DNA of 64,000 nt from Bradyrhizobium sp. U87765 SZCCT0048 (GTDB lineage Bacteria > Pseudomonadota > Alphaproteobacteria > Rhizobiales > Xanthobacteraceae): contig NZ_JAFCMM010000007.1 of the NCBI RefSeq assembly GCF_018131225.1, positions 236,068 through 300,067 on the forward strand, read 5' to 3'. Shown here piece after piece: positions 1 through 7,535 of this stretch (its first letter is position 1; every line of letters starts with the position of its first letter). The translations under genes and the position numbers were made by a program. The notes under the pieces are model-generated. The model was not told the DNA's origin. It ran no database searches and saw only the letters and a list, made by a program, of their open reading frames with translations.

Positions 1-1533
1 AACTCCCTGCGCGCCGCCGTCGTCATCCTGGCCTGCTATGCCGCGCGCGTGCCGGTGGCGCCGGTGTCGCCGTCCTACTCCAGGATGTCCAGCGACTTCG
101 CCAAGCTGCGCCATGTCGTCGAGGTGCTGACGCCATCGGTGGTCGTGCTCGACGACGGTGCGCTGCATACGGCCGCGCTCGCGGCGGCGCCATGGGGGGC
201 GGCGCGCCTGGTCGCGCTGGAGCGGCCGCCGAGCGGCGCGCTGGCATGGGGCGATCTGCTCGGCCTTGCGCCCACCGCGGAGGAGGCGGCCGAGCGGTCA
301 GACCCCGACGTGGTGGCCAAGATCCTGTTCACCTCGGGATCGACCGGCATGCCCAAGGGCGTCATCAACACCCAGCGCATGATGATGTCGAACCAGCAGG
401 CGCTGGCGCAGGTGTGGTCCGGCGTGTTCGACCGGCCGCCGCGCCTCGTCGACTGGCTGCCGTGGAACCACACGTATGGCGGCAACCAGCAGTTCAACAT
501 GCCGATCGTGTTCGGCGGCTCGCTCACCATCGATCGCGGCCGGCCGACCCCGGCGGGCTTTGCGACCATGGTGGCGTCGATCAAGCGGACGCGGCCGACG
601 ATCTTCCTCAGCGTGCCGCGCGCGCTCGACCTGCTGGCCGACGAATTGCTGCAGGATCGCGCGCTGGCGCAGGCGCTGTTCGAAGACCTCGACCTGATCG
701 GCTATGCCGGCGCGGCGCTGCCGCCGCCGGTGTCCGCCAGGCTCAAGGAGGCCGCGATGCGCACCGTCGGTCGCGATGTGCCGGTGGTCGGCCTGTGGGG
801 CGCGACCGAGACCGCGCCGGTCGCGACCGCGGTGTATTTTGCCTCGTCCGAGCCGGCCAACATTGGCCTGCCGATTCCCGGCTTCGCCCTCAAGTTTACG
901 CCTGATGGCGCCAAGCACGAATTGCGCGTCAAGGGCCCGGGCGTCACGCCCGGCTACTGGCGCCAGCCGGAGGCGACGCAGAAGGCGTTCGACGCCGACG
1001 GCTTCTATCGCATGGGCGACGCCGGCCGTCTGGTCGAGCCCGGCAACATCGACGCGGGCATCGTGTTCGATGGCCGCGTCGCGGAGAATTTCAAGCTCCT
1101 GTCAGGCACCTGGGTCAATGTGGGGGCGCTGCGGGTCAAGGTGATCGCGGCCTGCGTCGACGACATCGCCGACGTCGTCGTCACCGGCCACGACCGCGAC
1201 GACATCGGCGTGCTGATCTTCCCGAAGGCGATGTCGATGGGGGCGGGCCATGCGACGGCGCAGGACGGCTGCCTGATCGATGCCGCGCAGGCGGCACGCA
1301 TCCGCGCCGCGCTCGCCGCCTACAACCGCACCGCCGGCGGCAGCTCCAACCGCATCGCGCGGGCGCTGGTGCTCGCGGCGCCGCCCTCGATCGACGGCGG
1401 CGAGATCACCGACAAGGGCTACCTCAACCAGCGCGCGGTGCTGGAGGGGCGGGCCGCGCTGGTGCAGCGGCTCTATGCCGATCCGCCGATGGACGGCGTG
1501 ATTGTCATCGAGAAGGGAGCCGCGCGTGCTTGA
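1..1533 (+). CDS. fcs: Feruloyl-CoA synthase-like AMP-binding ligase, 5' truncated
   Basis: ANL-superfamily ligase expected to activate ferulate, p-coumarate or a similar hydroxycinnamate to its CoA thioester at the cost of ATP to AMP. The reading frame is open from base 1 with no start codon, so the N-terminus lies outside the window. The AMP-binding P-loop FTSGSTGMPKG sits near residue 105 of the visible part, followed by DWLPWNHTYGG, a stretch I recognise from feruloyl-CoA synthases rather than from general acyl-CoA synthetases, and the adenylate motif GLWGATE. The C-terminal domain is complete. Its stop overlaps the start of the next gene by 8 bases, so the two are probably translationally coupled. 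Substrate is inferred from family; other aryl acids are possible. Confidence 0.8.
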   Translation, partial: NSLRAAVVILACYAARVPVAPVSPSYSRMSSDFAKLRHVVEVLTPSVVVLDDGALHTAALAAAPWGAARLVALERPPSGALAWGDLLGLAPTAEEAAERSDPDVVAKILFTSGSTGMPKGVINTQRMMMSNQQALAQVWSGVFDRPPRLVDWLPWNHTYGGNQQFNMPIVFGGSLTIDRGRPTPAGFATMVASIKRTRPTIFLSVPRALDLLADELLQDRALAQALFEDLDLIGYAGAALPPPVSARLKEAAMRTVGRDVPVVGLWGATETAPVATAVYFASSEPANIGLPIPGFALKFTPDGAKHELRVKGPGVTPGYWRQPEATQKAFDADGFYRMGDAGRLVEPGNIDAGIVFDGRVAENFKLLSGTWVNVGALRVKVIAACVDDIADVVVTGHDRDDIGVLIFPKAMSMGAGHATAQDGCLIDAAQAARIRAALAAYNRTAGGSSNRIARALVLAAPPSIDGGEITDKGYLNQRAVLEGRAALVQRLYADPPMDGVIVIEKGAARA

Positions 1534-2737
1534 CCGGGTCGAGATTCCCTATGGCGCCTACTGGTCGACGCCGTTCGCCAAGTGGCAGGGGCCGCTGGCC
1601 GGCCTGCACAGCATTCGCCTTGCGGCGCATGTCGCCGCCGCCGAACTGGCGCAGCGCGGCATCGCGCCGACGGCCTTCGATCATGCGGTGCTCGGCGTCA
1701 CCATTCCGCAGTGGCGTGGCTTCTGGGGCGCGCAGTGGCTGATGAGCATGGTCGGCAACGCCGCCGTTGCCGGCCCGACGGTGGTGCAGGCGTGCCAGAC
1801 CGGGCCGCGCAGCGTGATGGCGGCGGCGATGGAGATCGGTGCCGGGCTCGCCACCACGTCGCTGGTCGTGACCTGCGACCGGATGTCGAACGGCGCGTTC
1901 GTCACCTATCCAGGTGACGGCGGCTGGGGCGGGCTGCCGCAGACCGAGTCCTGGACCGTCGACAATTTTCTGGCGGCGCCGGACCGCGGCCATGCGGTGG
2001 TGCAGACCGCCGAGAATGTCGCGCGCCGCTGGCAGATCAGCCGCGAGGAGCAGCATGACGTCGTGCTGGTGCGCTACGCCCAGTACCAGGACGCGCTCGC
2101 CGATGATCGGGCGTTCCAGCGTCGCTACATGACGCTGCCCTTCGATGTGCCGGATGCGAAGTTCACGCGCAGCGTCGCGATGCTGGAGGGCGATGTTGGT
2201 GTGACGCAGACCTCGCGGGCAGCGATCGACCGTCTTGCGCCGGCGAATGCGGGTGGCACGGTGACCTATGCCAGCCAGACCCATCCCGCCGACGGCAACG
2301 CCGCTGTGGTCGTGACCACCGCGGAGCGCGCGGCGGAGCTCGCCACCGATCCGGCGATCCGGGTGCGCATTCGCGGCTTCGGCCAAGCCCGCGCCGAGCC
2401 GGCGATGATGCCGGCGGCGCCGGTGCCGGCGGCGCGGCGCGCGCTGGAGCAGGCGGGCCTCGACCTCGGCGCGATCACCGCGGTCAAGTCGCACAATCCG
2501 TTCGTCGTCAACGACATCGTGTTCGCGCGCGAGACAGGCTTTGCCGTCGAGCGCATGAACAATTTCGGCTCGTCGTTGGTGTTCGGTCATCCCCAGGGGC
2601 CGACCGGCACGCGGCTGCTGATCGAGCTGATCGAGGAACTGGCCCTCAAGGGCGGCGGTTACGGTCTCTATCACGGTTGCGCCGCCGGCGATGCCGGCGT
2701 GGCAATGGTCGTCGAGGTCGACGACAGGCCGCGCTGA
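1526..2737 (+). CDS. Thiolase family protein (acetyl-CoA acyltransferase)
   Basis: Condensing/thiolytic enzyme of about 403 residues. I chose GTG at 1526 because AGAAGGGAG lies just upstream and the frame then begins MLDRVEIPYG; it overlaps the end of the ligase gene. Three thiolase catalytic elements are visible: a nucleophilic Cys in QACQTGPRS, the His in FGHPQGPTG and the second Cys in HGCAAGDAG. The usual NEAF element is replaced by SHNPF, as in SCP-x-like thiolases. With a hydroxycinnamoyl-CoA ligase before it and a crotonase nearby, it could cleave the 3-oxoacyl-CoA from side-chain beta-oxidation to an aroyl-CoA plus acetyl-CoA. That role is inference. Confidence 0.8.
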   Translation: MLDRVEIPYGAYWSTPFAKWQGPLAGLHSIRLAAHVAAAELAQRGIAPTAFDHAVLGVTIPQWRGFWGAQWLMSMVGNAAVAGPTVVQACQTGPRSVMAAAMEIGAGLATTSLVVTCDRMSNGAFVTYPGDGGWGGLPQTESWTVDNFLAAPDRGHAVVQTAENVARRWQISREEQHDVVLVRYAQYQDALADDRAFQRRYMTLPFDVPDAKFTRSVAMLEGDVGVTQTSRAAIDRLAPANAGGTVTYASQTHPADGNAAVVVTTAERAAELATDPAIRVRIRGFGQARAEPAMMPAAPVPAARRALEQAGLDLGAITAVKSHNPFVVNDIVFARETGFAVERMNNFGSSLVFGHPQGPTGTRLLIELIEELALKGGGYGLYHGCAAGDAGVAMVVEVDDRPR

Positions 2738-2770
2738 GGCGCGGCGATCACTGAACGAGCGAGGTTGCTG

Positions 2771-3475
2771 ATGATCTTCACTCCCTATGGCTGGCCCGAG
2801 CCCGACGATGCCGCCTATCTGGCGTCCACGGCCTTCCTCGACAGCGACAGCAGCGAGGTGCGCAATTTCGCGGCGGTCGTCGTCGGGTCGGAGACCGATC
2901 CGGTGCAGCGCGGTGTCAAGCTGTTCTACGCCGTGCGCGATGGCTTCCGCTACGACCCGTTCTCGATCTGGCTGAGCCCGGAGGCGTTCACCGCAAGCTC
3001 GGTGCTGCGCAAGGGCTACGGCTTCTGCATCACCAAGGCGGTGCTGCTGGCGGCGGCGGCGCGTGCCGCCGGCATCCCCGCGGCCGTCGGCCTCAGCGAC
3101 GTCATCAATCACTTCACCTCGGACAAGCTGAAGGAAGCGATGGGCCATCGCGAGGTGTTCATTCACCACGGCTATGCGGCGCTCTATCTCGATGGCCGTT
3201 GGGTCAAGGCCGCGCCGGCCTTCAACATCGAACTGTGCCAGCGCTTCGGCGTGCCGCCGACCGAATTCGACGGCCGCTCCGACGCCGTGCTGCAGAAGTA
3301 CGACGCCGACCACAACGTCCGGATGGAATACCTGCGCGATCACGGCTTCTGGTCGGACCTGCCGTTCAACCGGGTGAAGGACGACATGGAGGGGTATTAC
3401 CCGCCGGGGTTCAACTATGGCGCCGGCGGCCCCGGCGGCGACCGCTTCTCCGCCGGCGCGGAGGCGCGGCGGTGA
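2771..3475 (+). CDS. Transglutaminase-like superfamily protein
   Basis: Predicted cytosolic protein of 234 residues with a papain-like transglutaminase core. ATG 2771 is preferred over an in-frame TTG six bases earlier because GAGG lies 6 bases before it. The core shows the nucleophile region KGYGFCITKA (Cys near 85) and the His region HHGYAALYLDGRW near 137. The Asp that normally completes the triad in the WVxxDPT element is Ala here (WVKAAPAFN), so the chemistry may not be classical proteolysis. No signal peptide is seen. It sits in the ligase-thiolase operon with a 33-base gap. Such genes recur in aromatic CoA-thioester clusters, but I know of no assigned role. Confidence 0.7.
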   Translation: MIFTPYGWPEPDDAAYLASTAFLDSDSSEVRNFAAVVVGSETDPVQRGVKLFYAVRDGFRYDPFSIWLSPEAFTASSVLRKGYGFCITKAVLLAAAARAAGIPAAVGLSDVINHFTSDKLKEAMGHREVFIHHGYAALYLDGRWVKAAPAFNIELCQRFGVPPTEFDGRSDAVLQKYDADHNVRMEYLRDHGFWSDLPFNRVKDDMEGYYPPGFNYGAGGPGGDRFSAGAEARR

Positions 3476-3550
3476 TCGTTTGACGTGACGACGACGAAGC
3501 AAGGAGGACCACGAGAAAAATGAGTGGTCCCGCATGGAGGGGAAATCATC

Positions 3551-4756
3551 ATGATCAGGACGTTGCTTGGAGCGGTCGCGCTGGTGCTGGCGACGGGGGC
3601 GGCGCATGCCGCCGACCAGTCGCCGCTGCGCATCGGCGTGCTCAACGATCTGTCGAGCGTCTATTCGGACTACCAGGGCATCGGGTCGGTGGTCGCCGCA
3701 CAGATGGCGGTCGAGGACTATGGCGGCAAGGTCGCGGGCCGGCCCGTCGAGGTGCTGTCGGCCGATCACCAGATGAAGGCGGATGTCGGCGCGGCGATTG
3801 CGCGCCGCTGGTATGACAATGACAATGTCCAGTTGATCCTCGACGTGCCGAACTCGTCGGTGGCGCTCGCCGTCAACGAGATCACGCGCGAGAAGAACAA
3901 GGTGCTGATCGGCTCGGGGGCAGGGACGTCGCTGCTGACCGGCGAGAAGTGCACGCCCAACACCGTCCACTGGACCTACGACACCTGGGCGCTGGCCCAT
4001 GGCGTCGCCAGGGCGGTGGTGCAGCAGGGTGGCAAGAAGTGGTTCTTCATCACCAGCGACTATGCCTTCGGCCACGACCTCGAGAAGCAGGCGGCCGATG
4101 TGGTCAAGGCCAATGGCGGCCAGGTCATCGGCTCGGTGCGCCATCCGCTTGGGACCTCCGACTATGCTTCGTTCATCCTGCAGGCGCAGGCGTCGGGCGC
4201 CGATGTCGTCGGTCTGGCGACGCCGGGCGGCGACCTCTCGAACCTTGTCAAGCAGGCCAACGAGTTCGGCCTTGGCAAGACGCATCGCCTGGTCGGTCTC
4301 ATCTTCGCCATCAACAATGTCGAGTCGATCGGCGTGGCGAGCTCCCAGGGCGTCGTGGCGCTCAACGCCACCTACTGGGACCTCAACGACGCGACGCGGG
4401 CCTGGTCGCAGCGCTTCCAGGCGCGTCATCCGCGCAAGGCGATGCCGAATGACCAGCAGATGGGTGTCTACTCGGCGGTGCTTCACTATCTCAAGGCGGT
4501 GGAGAAGCTCGGCGGCGAAGCCAACGACGGCGCCCGCGTGGTGGCGCAGATGAAGCAGATGCCGACCGACGATCCGCTGTTCGGCAAGGGCGTCATTCGC
4601 GCCGACGGCCGCAAGATCCACCAGAACTACATCCTGCGGACCAAGAAGCCGGAAGACGTCAAGGGGGCGTGGGACTACTTCGACGTCATCGCCACCGTTC
4701 CGGCGGACGAGTCGTTCCGTCCGATGAGCGAGGGGCGCTGTCTGCTGGTGCAGTGA
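3551..4756 (+). CDS. ABC transporter substrate-binding protein (Leu/amide-binding family)
   Basis: Periplasmic binding protein of 401 residues with a clear Sec signal peptide (MIRTLLGAVALVLATG then AAHAA). ATG 3551 follows GGAGGGGAAA. The mature protein has the type I periplasmic-binding fold used for branched-chain amino acids and aromatic acids: an N-terminal IGVLNDLSSVYSDYQG segment and a central ITSDYAFGHDLE segment. It is the last gene of the ligase-thiolase operon, so a hydroxycinnamate or related aromatic acid is a reasonable ligand. No permease or ATPase gene is present in the window, so the membrane components must be encoded elsewhere. Confidence 0.85.
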   Translation: MIRTLLGAVALVLATGAAHAADQSPLRIGVLNDLSSVYSDYQGIGSVVAAQMAVEDYGGKVAGRPVEVLSADHQMKADVGAAIARRWYDNDNVQLILDVPNSSVALAVNEITREKNKVLIGSGAGTSLLTGEKCTPNTVHWTYDTWALAHGVARAVVQQGGKKWFFITSDYAFGHDLEKQAADVVKANGGQVIGSVRHPLGTSDYASFILQAQASGADVVGLATPGGDLSNLVKQANEFGLGKTHRLVGLIFAINNVESIGVASSQGVVALNATYWDLNDATRAWSQRFQARHPRKAMPNDQQMGVYSAVLHYLKAVEKLGGEANDGARVVAQMKQMPTDDPLFGKGVIRADGRKIHQNYILRTKKPEDVKGAWDYFDVIATVPADESFRPMSEGRCLLVQ

Positions 4757-4816
4757 TCCCGGTGCGTCGTTCCGGCGGGCGGCAACGCCCGGCCGGGACG
4801 GCGGCACGGCGGGGGC

Positions 4817-5332
4817 TCAGTCGAGATCGTAATGCCGCATCAGATCGTCGAGCGCGGCGACGAGTTCGGGAAAGCCGCTGGTCACGGCCTGCCTGATCTG
4901 GCGCTCCTGCTGCTCGACCTTGGCGTTGACCTTCTTCTGCAACTGCCGCCCCGATGGCGTCAGGTGCAGCGTGCGCAGCCGGCGGTCGTGCTCGGACAGG
5001 CGGCGGATCAGGTAGCCGCCCTTTTCGAGACGGTCGAGCGACAGCACCACGGCGGGCGGCTCGGCGCCGAGCAGGCCGGTGATCTCGTTCTGGTACAGGC
5101 CCGGATTGGCCTCGACCATGCACAGCGTCGCGAAGTCCATGATCCGCAGCTCGAACGGCCGCAGGATATCGTTGAGCTCGCCGATGACCGCCTGCTTGAT
5201 CCGCCGGATCTTGTAGCCGACGAAGCGGTCCATCGGGTTGACGAGGTCGCGCCCCGGCGCGCGAGTCGCGGGCGCGACATTGTCGCCCTCGGCGGGCTGC
5301 ACCTTGCGGGCCGGCGATTTCCGTGGGGGCAC
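4817..5332 (-). CDS. MarR family transcriptional regulator, CouR-like
   Basis: Winged-helix repressor of about 171 residues, divergent from the crotonase gene. I prefer GTG at 5332, which has GAGAGG six bases upstream; an earlier in-frame GTG at 5374 has no ribosome-binding site and would abut the operator. The MarR core runs from MDRFVGYKIRR to LTPSGRQLQ and includes the recognition helix ITGLLGAEPPAVVLSLDRLEK and the wing LSEHDRRLRTLHL. In Rhodopseudomonas, CouR represses p-coumarate genes and is released by p-coumaroyl-CoA. The neighbouring ligase and crotonase suggest the same logic, although sequence identity to CouR could not be measured. Confidence 0.85.
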   Translation of the reverse strand: MPPRKSPARKVQPAEGDNVAPATRAPGRDLVNPMDRFVGYKIRRIKQAVIGELNDILRPFELRIMDFATLCMVEANPGLYQNEITGLLGAEPPAVVLSLDRLEKGGYLIRRLSEHDRRLRTLHLTPSGRQLQKKVNAKVEQQERQIRQAVTSGFPELVAALDDLMRHYDLD

Positions 5333-5379
5333 CTGATACCTCTCGCGTGATCTCTGGAGTCGAAGGCTTATCACGCCAC

Positions 5380-5400
5380 ATGATTACTTTACATAATCAT
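5380..5400. promoter_or_regulatory. Palindromic operator in the marR-crotonase intergenic region
   Basis: Perfect inverted repeat ATGATTA-N7-TAATCAT, 21 bases, in an AT-rich island between the divergent MarR and crotonase genes. Arm length and position fit a dimeric MarR protein controlling both directions. A -10-like CATAAT at 5392-5397 lies inside it, so binding would block the crotonase promoter. Confidence 0.65.
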
Positions 5401-5456
5401 TTATTAGAGTAATGAATCGGCGATCGAACGAAAACATGTCCCGGGATCCAAGCCAC

Positions 5457-6245
5457 ATGACCTCACGCGATATCGCCATCACCATCGACGAGGCCGTCGC
5501 CTGCCTGACGCTGGACAGGCCGCACAAGCGCAACGCCATTCGCGACGAAACCATCGAGGCGCTCGGCAGCTTCTTCGCCGCGCCACCGGCCGGCGTGCGG
5601 GCGGTGGTTCTTCGCGCCGCCGGCGACAATTTCTCCGCCGGTCTCGACCTCAGCGAGCACCGCGAGCGCGACGCCGCCGAGGTGATGCACCACTCCCAGA
5701 TGTGGCATCGCGTGCTCAATGCCGTGCAGTTCAGCGGCCTGCCGGTGGTCGCCGTGCTCAAGGGCGCGGTGATCGGCGGCGGCCTCGAGATCGCCACGGC
5801 CTGCCACGTCCGCGTTGCGGAGGAGGGCGCCTACTACGCGCTGCCCGAAGCGGTGCGCGGCATCTATGTCGGCGGCGGCGCGTCGGTGCGCGTCGCGCGG
5901 CTGATCGGCCAGGGCCGCATGATCGAGATGATGCTCACCGGGCGGGTGCATGACACGCAGACCGGCCAGCAGCTCGGCATTTCGCACTACGTCGTTCCGC
6001 CCGGCGAGGGCGAGACGCTGGGGCTGTCGCTGGCGAAACAGATCGCCGCCAACGCGCCGCTGTCGAACTACGCCATTCTCAATGCCATCCCGCGCATTGC
6101 CGACATGGGCGCCAATGACGGCTTCTTCGTCGAATCGCTGATGGCCGCCGTGGTGCAGACGGGTGACGACGCGCGCCAGCGCCTCGGCGATTTCCTCGAA
6201 AAGCGCGCCGCGTCGCTCAAGCCCAGGCAGGCCGCGGCGTCCTGA
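5457..6245 (+). CDS. Enoyl-CoA hydratase/isomerase (crotonase) family protein
   Basis: Crotonase-fold enzyme of 262 residues likely to hydrate the acyl-CoA made by the upstream ligase. Both classical catalytic glutamates are present: one in IGGGLEIATACH and one in YYALPEAVRG, each after an oxyanion-hole glycine region. In-frame ATGs also occur at 5412 and 5436. None has a strong ribosome-binding site, and 5412 is only about 8 bases from the expected transcript start, so 5457 (MTSRDIAITID) is preferred but uncertain. It stands alone downstream of the palindrome and ends in a strong terminator. Whether it only hydrates or also does retro-aldol cleavage to an aldehyde cannot be read from sequence. 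Confidence 0.8.
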   Translation: MTSRDIAITIDEAVACLTLDRPHKRNAIRDETIEALGSFFAAPPAGVRAVVLRAAGDNFSAGLDLSEHRERDAAEVMHHSQMWHRVLNAVQFSGLPVVAVLKGAVIGGGLEIATACHVRVAEEGAYYALPEAVRGIYVGGGASVRVARLIGQGRMIEMMLTGRVHDTQTGQQLGISHYVVPPGEGETLGLSLAKQIAANAPLSNYAILNAIPRIADMGANDGFFVESLMAAVVQTGDDARQRLGDFLEKRAASLKPRQAAAS

Positions 6246-6283
6246 AGCGGTTCTGCGCCGCACACGATCCGGTGCTCTGAAAC

Positions 6284-6312
6284 AAGCCCCGCGGCATCGC
6301 CGCGGGGCTTTG
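6284..6312 (+). terminator. Intrinsic terminator after the crotonase gene
   Basis: Perfect 12-base stem AAGCCCCGCGGC / GCCGCGGGGCTT around an ATC loop, followed by a short T-run. It separates the crotonase unit from the Rieske oxygenase unit. Confidence 0.8.
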
Positions 6313-6352
6313 TCGTTCGCTGCGCGGTTGTTGGTCGCGATAACAACTCCTA

Positions 6353-6379
6353 AAATTAGCATTGTTTAGAAGCTAATTT
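6353..6379. promoter_or_regulatory. AAATTAGC / GCTAATTT inverted repeat before the Rieske gene
   Basis: AAATTAGC at 6353-6360 and its exact complement GCTAATTT at 6372-6379, 11 bases apart, 51 bases before the start codon. The same octamer recurs before the MarR gene at 8958 and before the DUF1185 operon, so this is a likely operator for that regulator. Confidence 0.6.
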
Positions 6380-6430
6380 ATGGTACGGTTTCTCCCAACA
6401 ACGACAACAACGCTCACGGAGGGAAAAGCC

Positions 6431-7480
6431 ATGTTTCTCTACAATGCCTGGTACGTTGCGGCGTGGAGCAGTGAGGTCGGGGCAAAGCCGCTTGGTCGCA
6501 CGCTGCTCAACGAGCCGGTGGTGCTCTATCGCACCGGCGACGGCGGGGTTGCGGCGCTCGAGGATCGCTGCTGCCATCGCGGCATGCCGCTGTCCTGCGG
6601 CGCGGTGTTCGGCAACAACATCCGCTGCGAATATCACGGCATGGTGTTCGATCCCGCCGGCGGCTGTGTCGAGATCCCGGGACAGGCGATCATTCCGCGC
6701 AGCGCCCGGGTGCGCAGCTTTCCCGTCGCCGAGCGCGACGACCTGATCTGGATCTGGATGGGCGAGCCGGCGCTCGCCGACGTCGCGAAGATCCCGAGCT
6801 ATCCCTGGCACAAGCTGTGGCCGTACAAGAGCAAGACCGAGCGCATCGACTGCAACTATCTGCTGCTGTCGGATAACCTGCTCGACCAGACCCACGGCGC
6901 GTACGTCCACAAGTCGACGCTGGCGAGCAATGTCGACGCCTATGAGCGCGCCGAGATGACCATCACCTCGACGCCCGATGGCGTGAAGTTCATCCGCTGG
7001 ATGCTGAACTGCATGCCGCCGGGCATTTATGCCCGTGCGGTGCCATTCAAGGGGCGCGTGGACCGCTGGGGCGAGTTCGAATATGTCGCGCCGTCCTGCA
7101 TCCTGCAGTTCACCGGCGCGCGCGATGTCGGCGAGGGCGCCTACGAGAACGACGCCCGCGACGGCGGCTTCGGCCTGCGGATCTTCTACGGCATCACGCC
7201 GGAAACCGAGCACACCAGCTGGTTCCTGTGGTCGACCGCCAACAGCTATCGCCAGGACGATCCGCACGCCACGGAGGAGCTGTTCGAGGAGATCGAGCGC
7301 GCCTTCAAGGAAGACGAGGATGTGCTGGTGGCGCAGTACGCCACGCTGCGCCGCCTCGGTGACCGGCCGCTGATCAACATCGCCTCCGACGGCGCGCGGG
7401 TGCAGGCGCGGCGGGCGCTGGAGCGCAAGATCGCGGAGGAGCGCGGCATCCCCCGCGAGGACGTGGTGACGCTGGCCTGA
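6431..7480 (+). CDS. Rieske 2Fe-2S aromatic oxygenase, VanA-like
   Basis: Alpha subunit (349 residues) of a Rieske non-heme iron oxygenase. ATG 6431 follows GGAGGGAAAA; the protein starts MFLYNAWYVAAWS, the usual start of vanillate O-demethylase oxygenases. The Rieske cluster ligands are visible as CCHRG and CEYHG about 17 residues apart. The C-terminal catalytic domain carries the expected DNLLDQTHGAYVH element that supplies iron ligands. VanA converts vanillate to protocatechuate and formaldehyde, which would fit downstream of ferulate breakdown. However, no VanB reductase is adjacent, and the gene shares operator half-sites with the unknown pathway at 9.7-13.6 kb, so it may act on another methoxy or N-heteroaromatic substrate. 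Confidence 0.8.
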   Translation: MFLYNAWYVAAWSSEVGAKPLGRTLLNEPVVLYRTGDGGVAALEDRCCHRGMPLSCGAVFGNNIRCEYHGMVFDPAGGCVEIPGQAIIPRSARVRSFPVAERDDLIWIWMGEPALADVAKIPSYPWHKLWPYKSKTERIDCNYLLLSDNLLDQTHGAYVHKSTLASNVDAYERAEMTITSTPDGVKFIRWMLNCMPPGIYARAVPFKGRVDRWGEFEYVAPSCILQFTGARDVGEGAYENDARDGGFGLRIFYGITPETEHTSWFLWSTANSYRQDDPHATEELFEEIERAFKEDEDVLVAQYATLRRLGDRPLINIASDGARVQARRALERKIAEERGIPREDVVTLA

Positions 7481-7535
7481 CGGCCGGCGTCGCGTTCGAT
7501 CCAGATTCGGCAGCCACGATTGGAGGGGTATCGTC

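Noticed and set aside
1505..4807. Open frame of 1100 codons on the minus strand
   Set aside because: It is antisense to three well-supported genes and its translation is Arg/His/Asp-rich low-complexity text typical of the antisense frame of GC-rich genes.
5374..5374. Upstream GTG start for the CouR-like MarR gene
   Set aside because: It lacks a ribosome-binding site and would put the start codon against the operator; GTG 5332 has GAGAGG at good spacing.
6431..7480. Firm assignment as vanA (vanillate demethylase)
   Set aside because: The family match is good, but no VanB reductase is adjacent and the operator half-sites link it to a different pathway, so the gene symbol is withheld.
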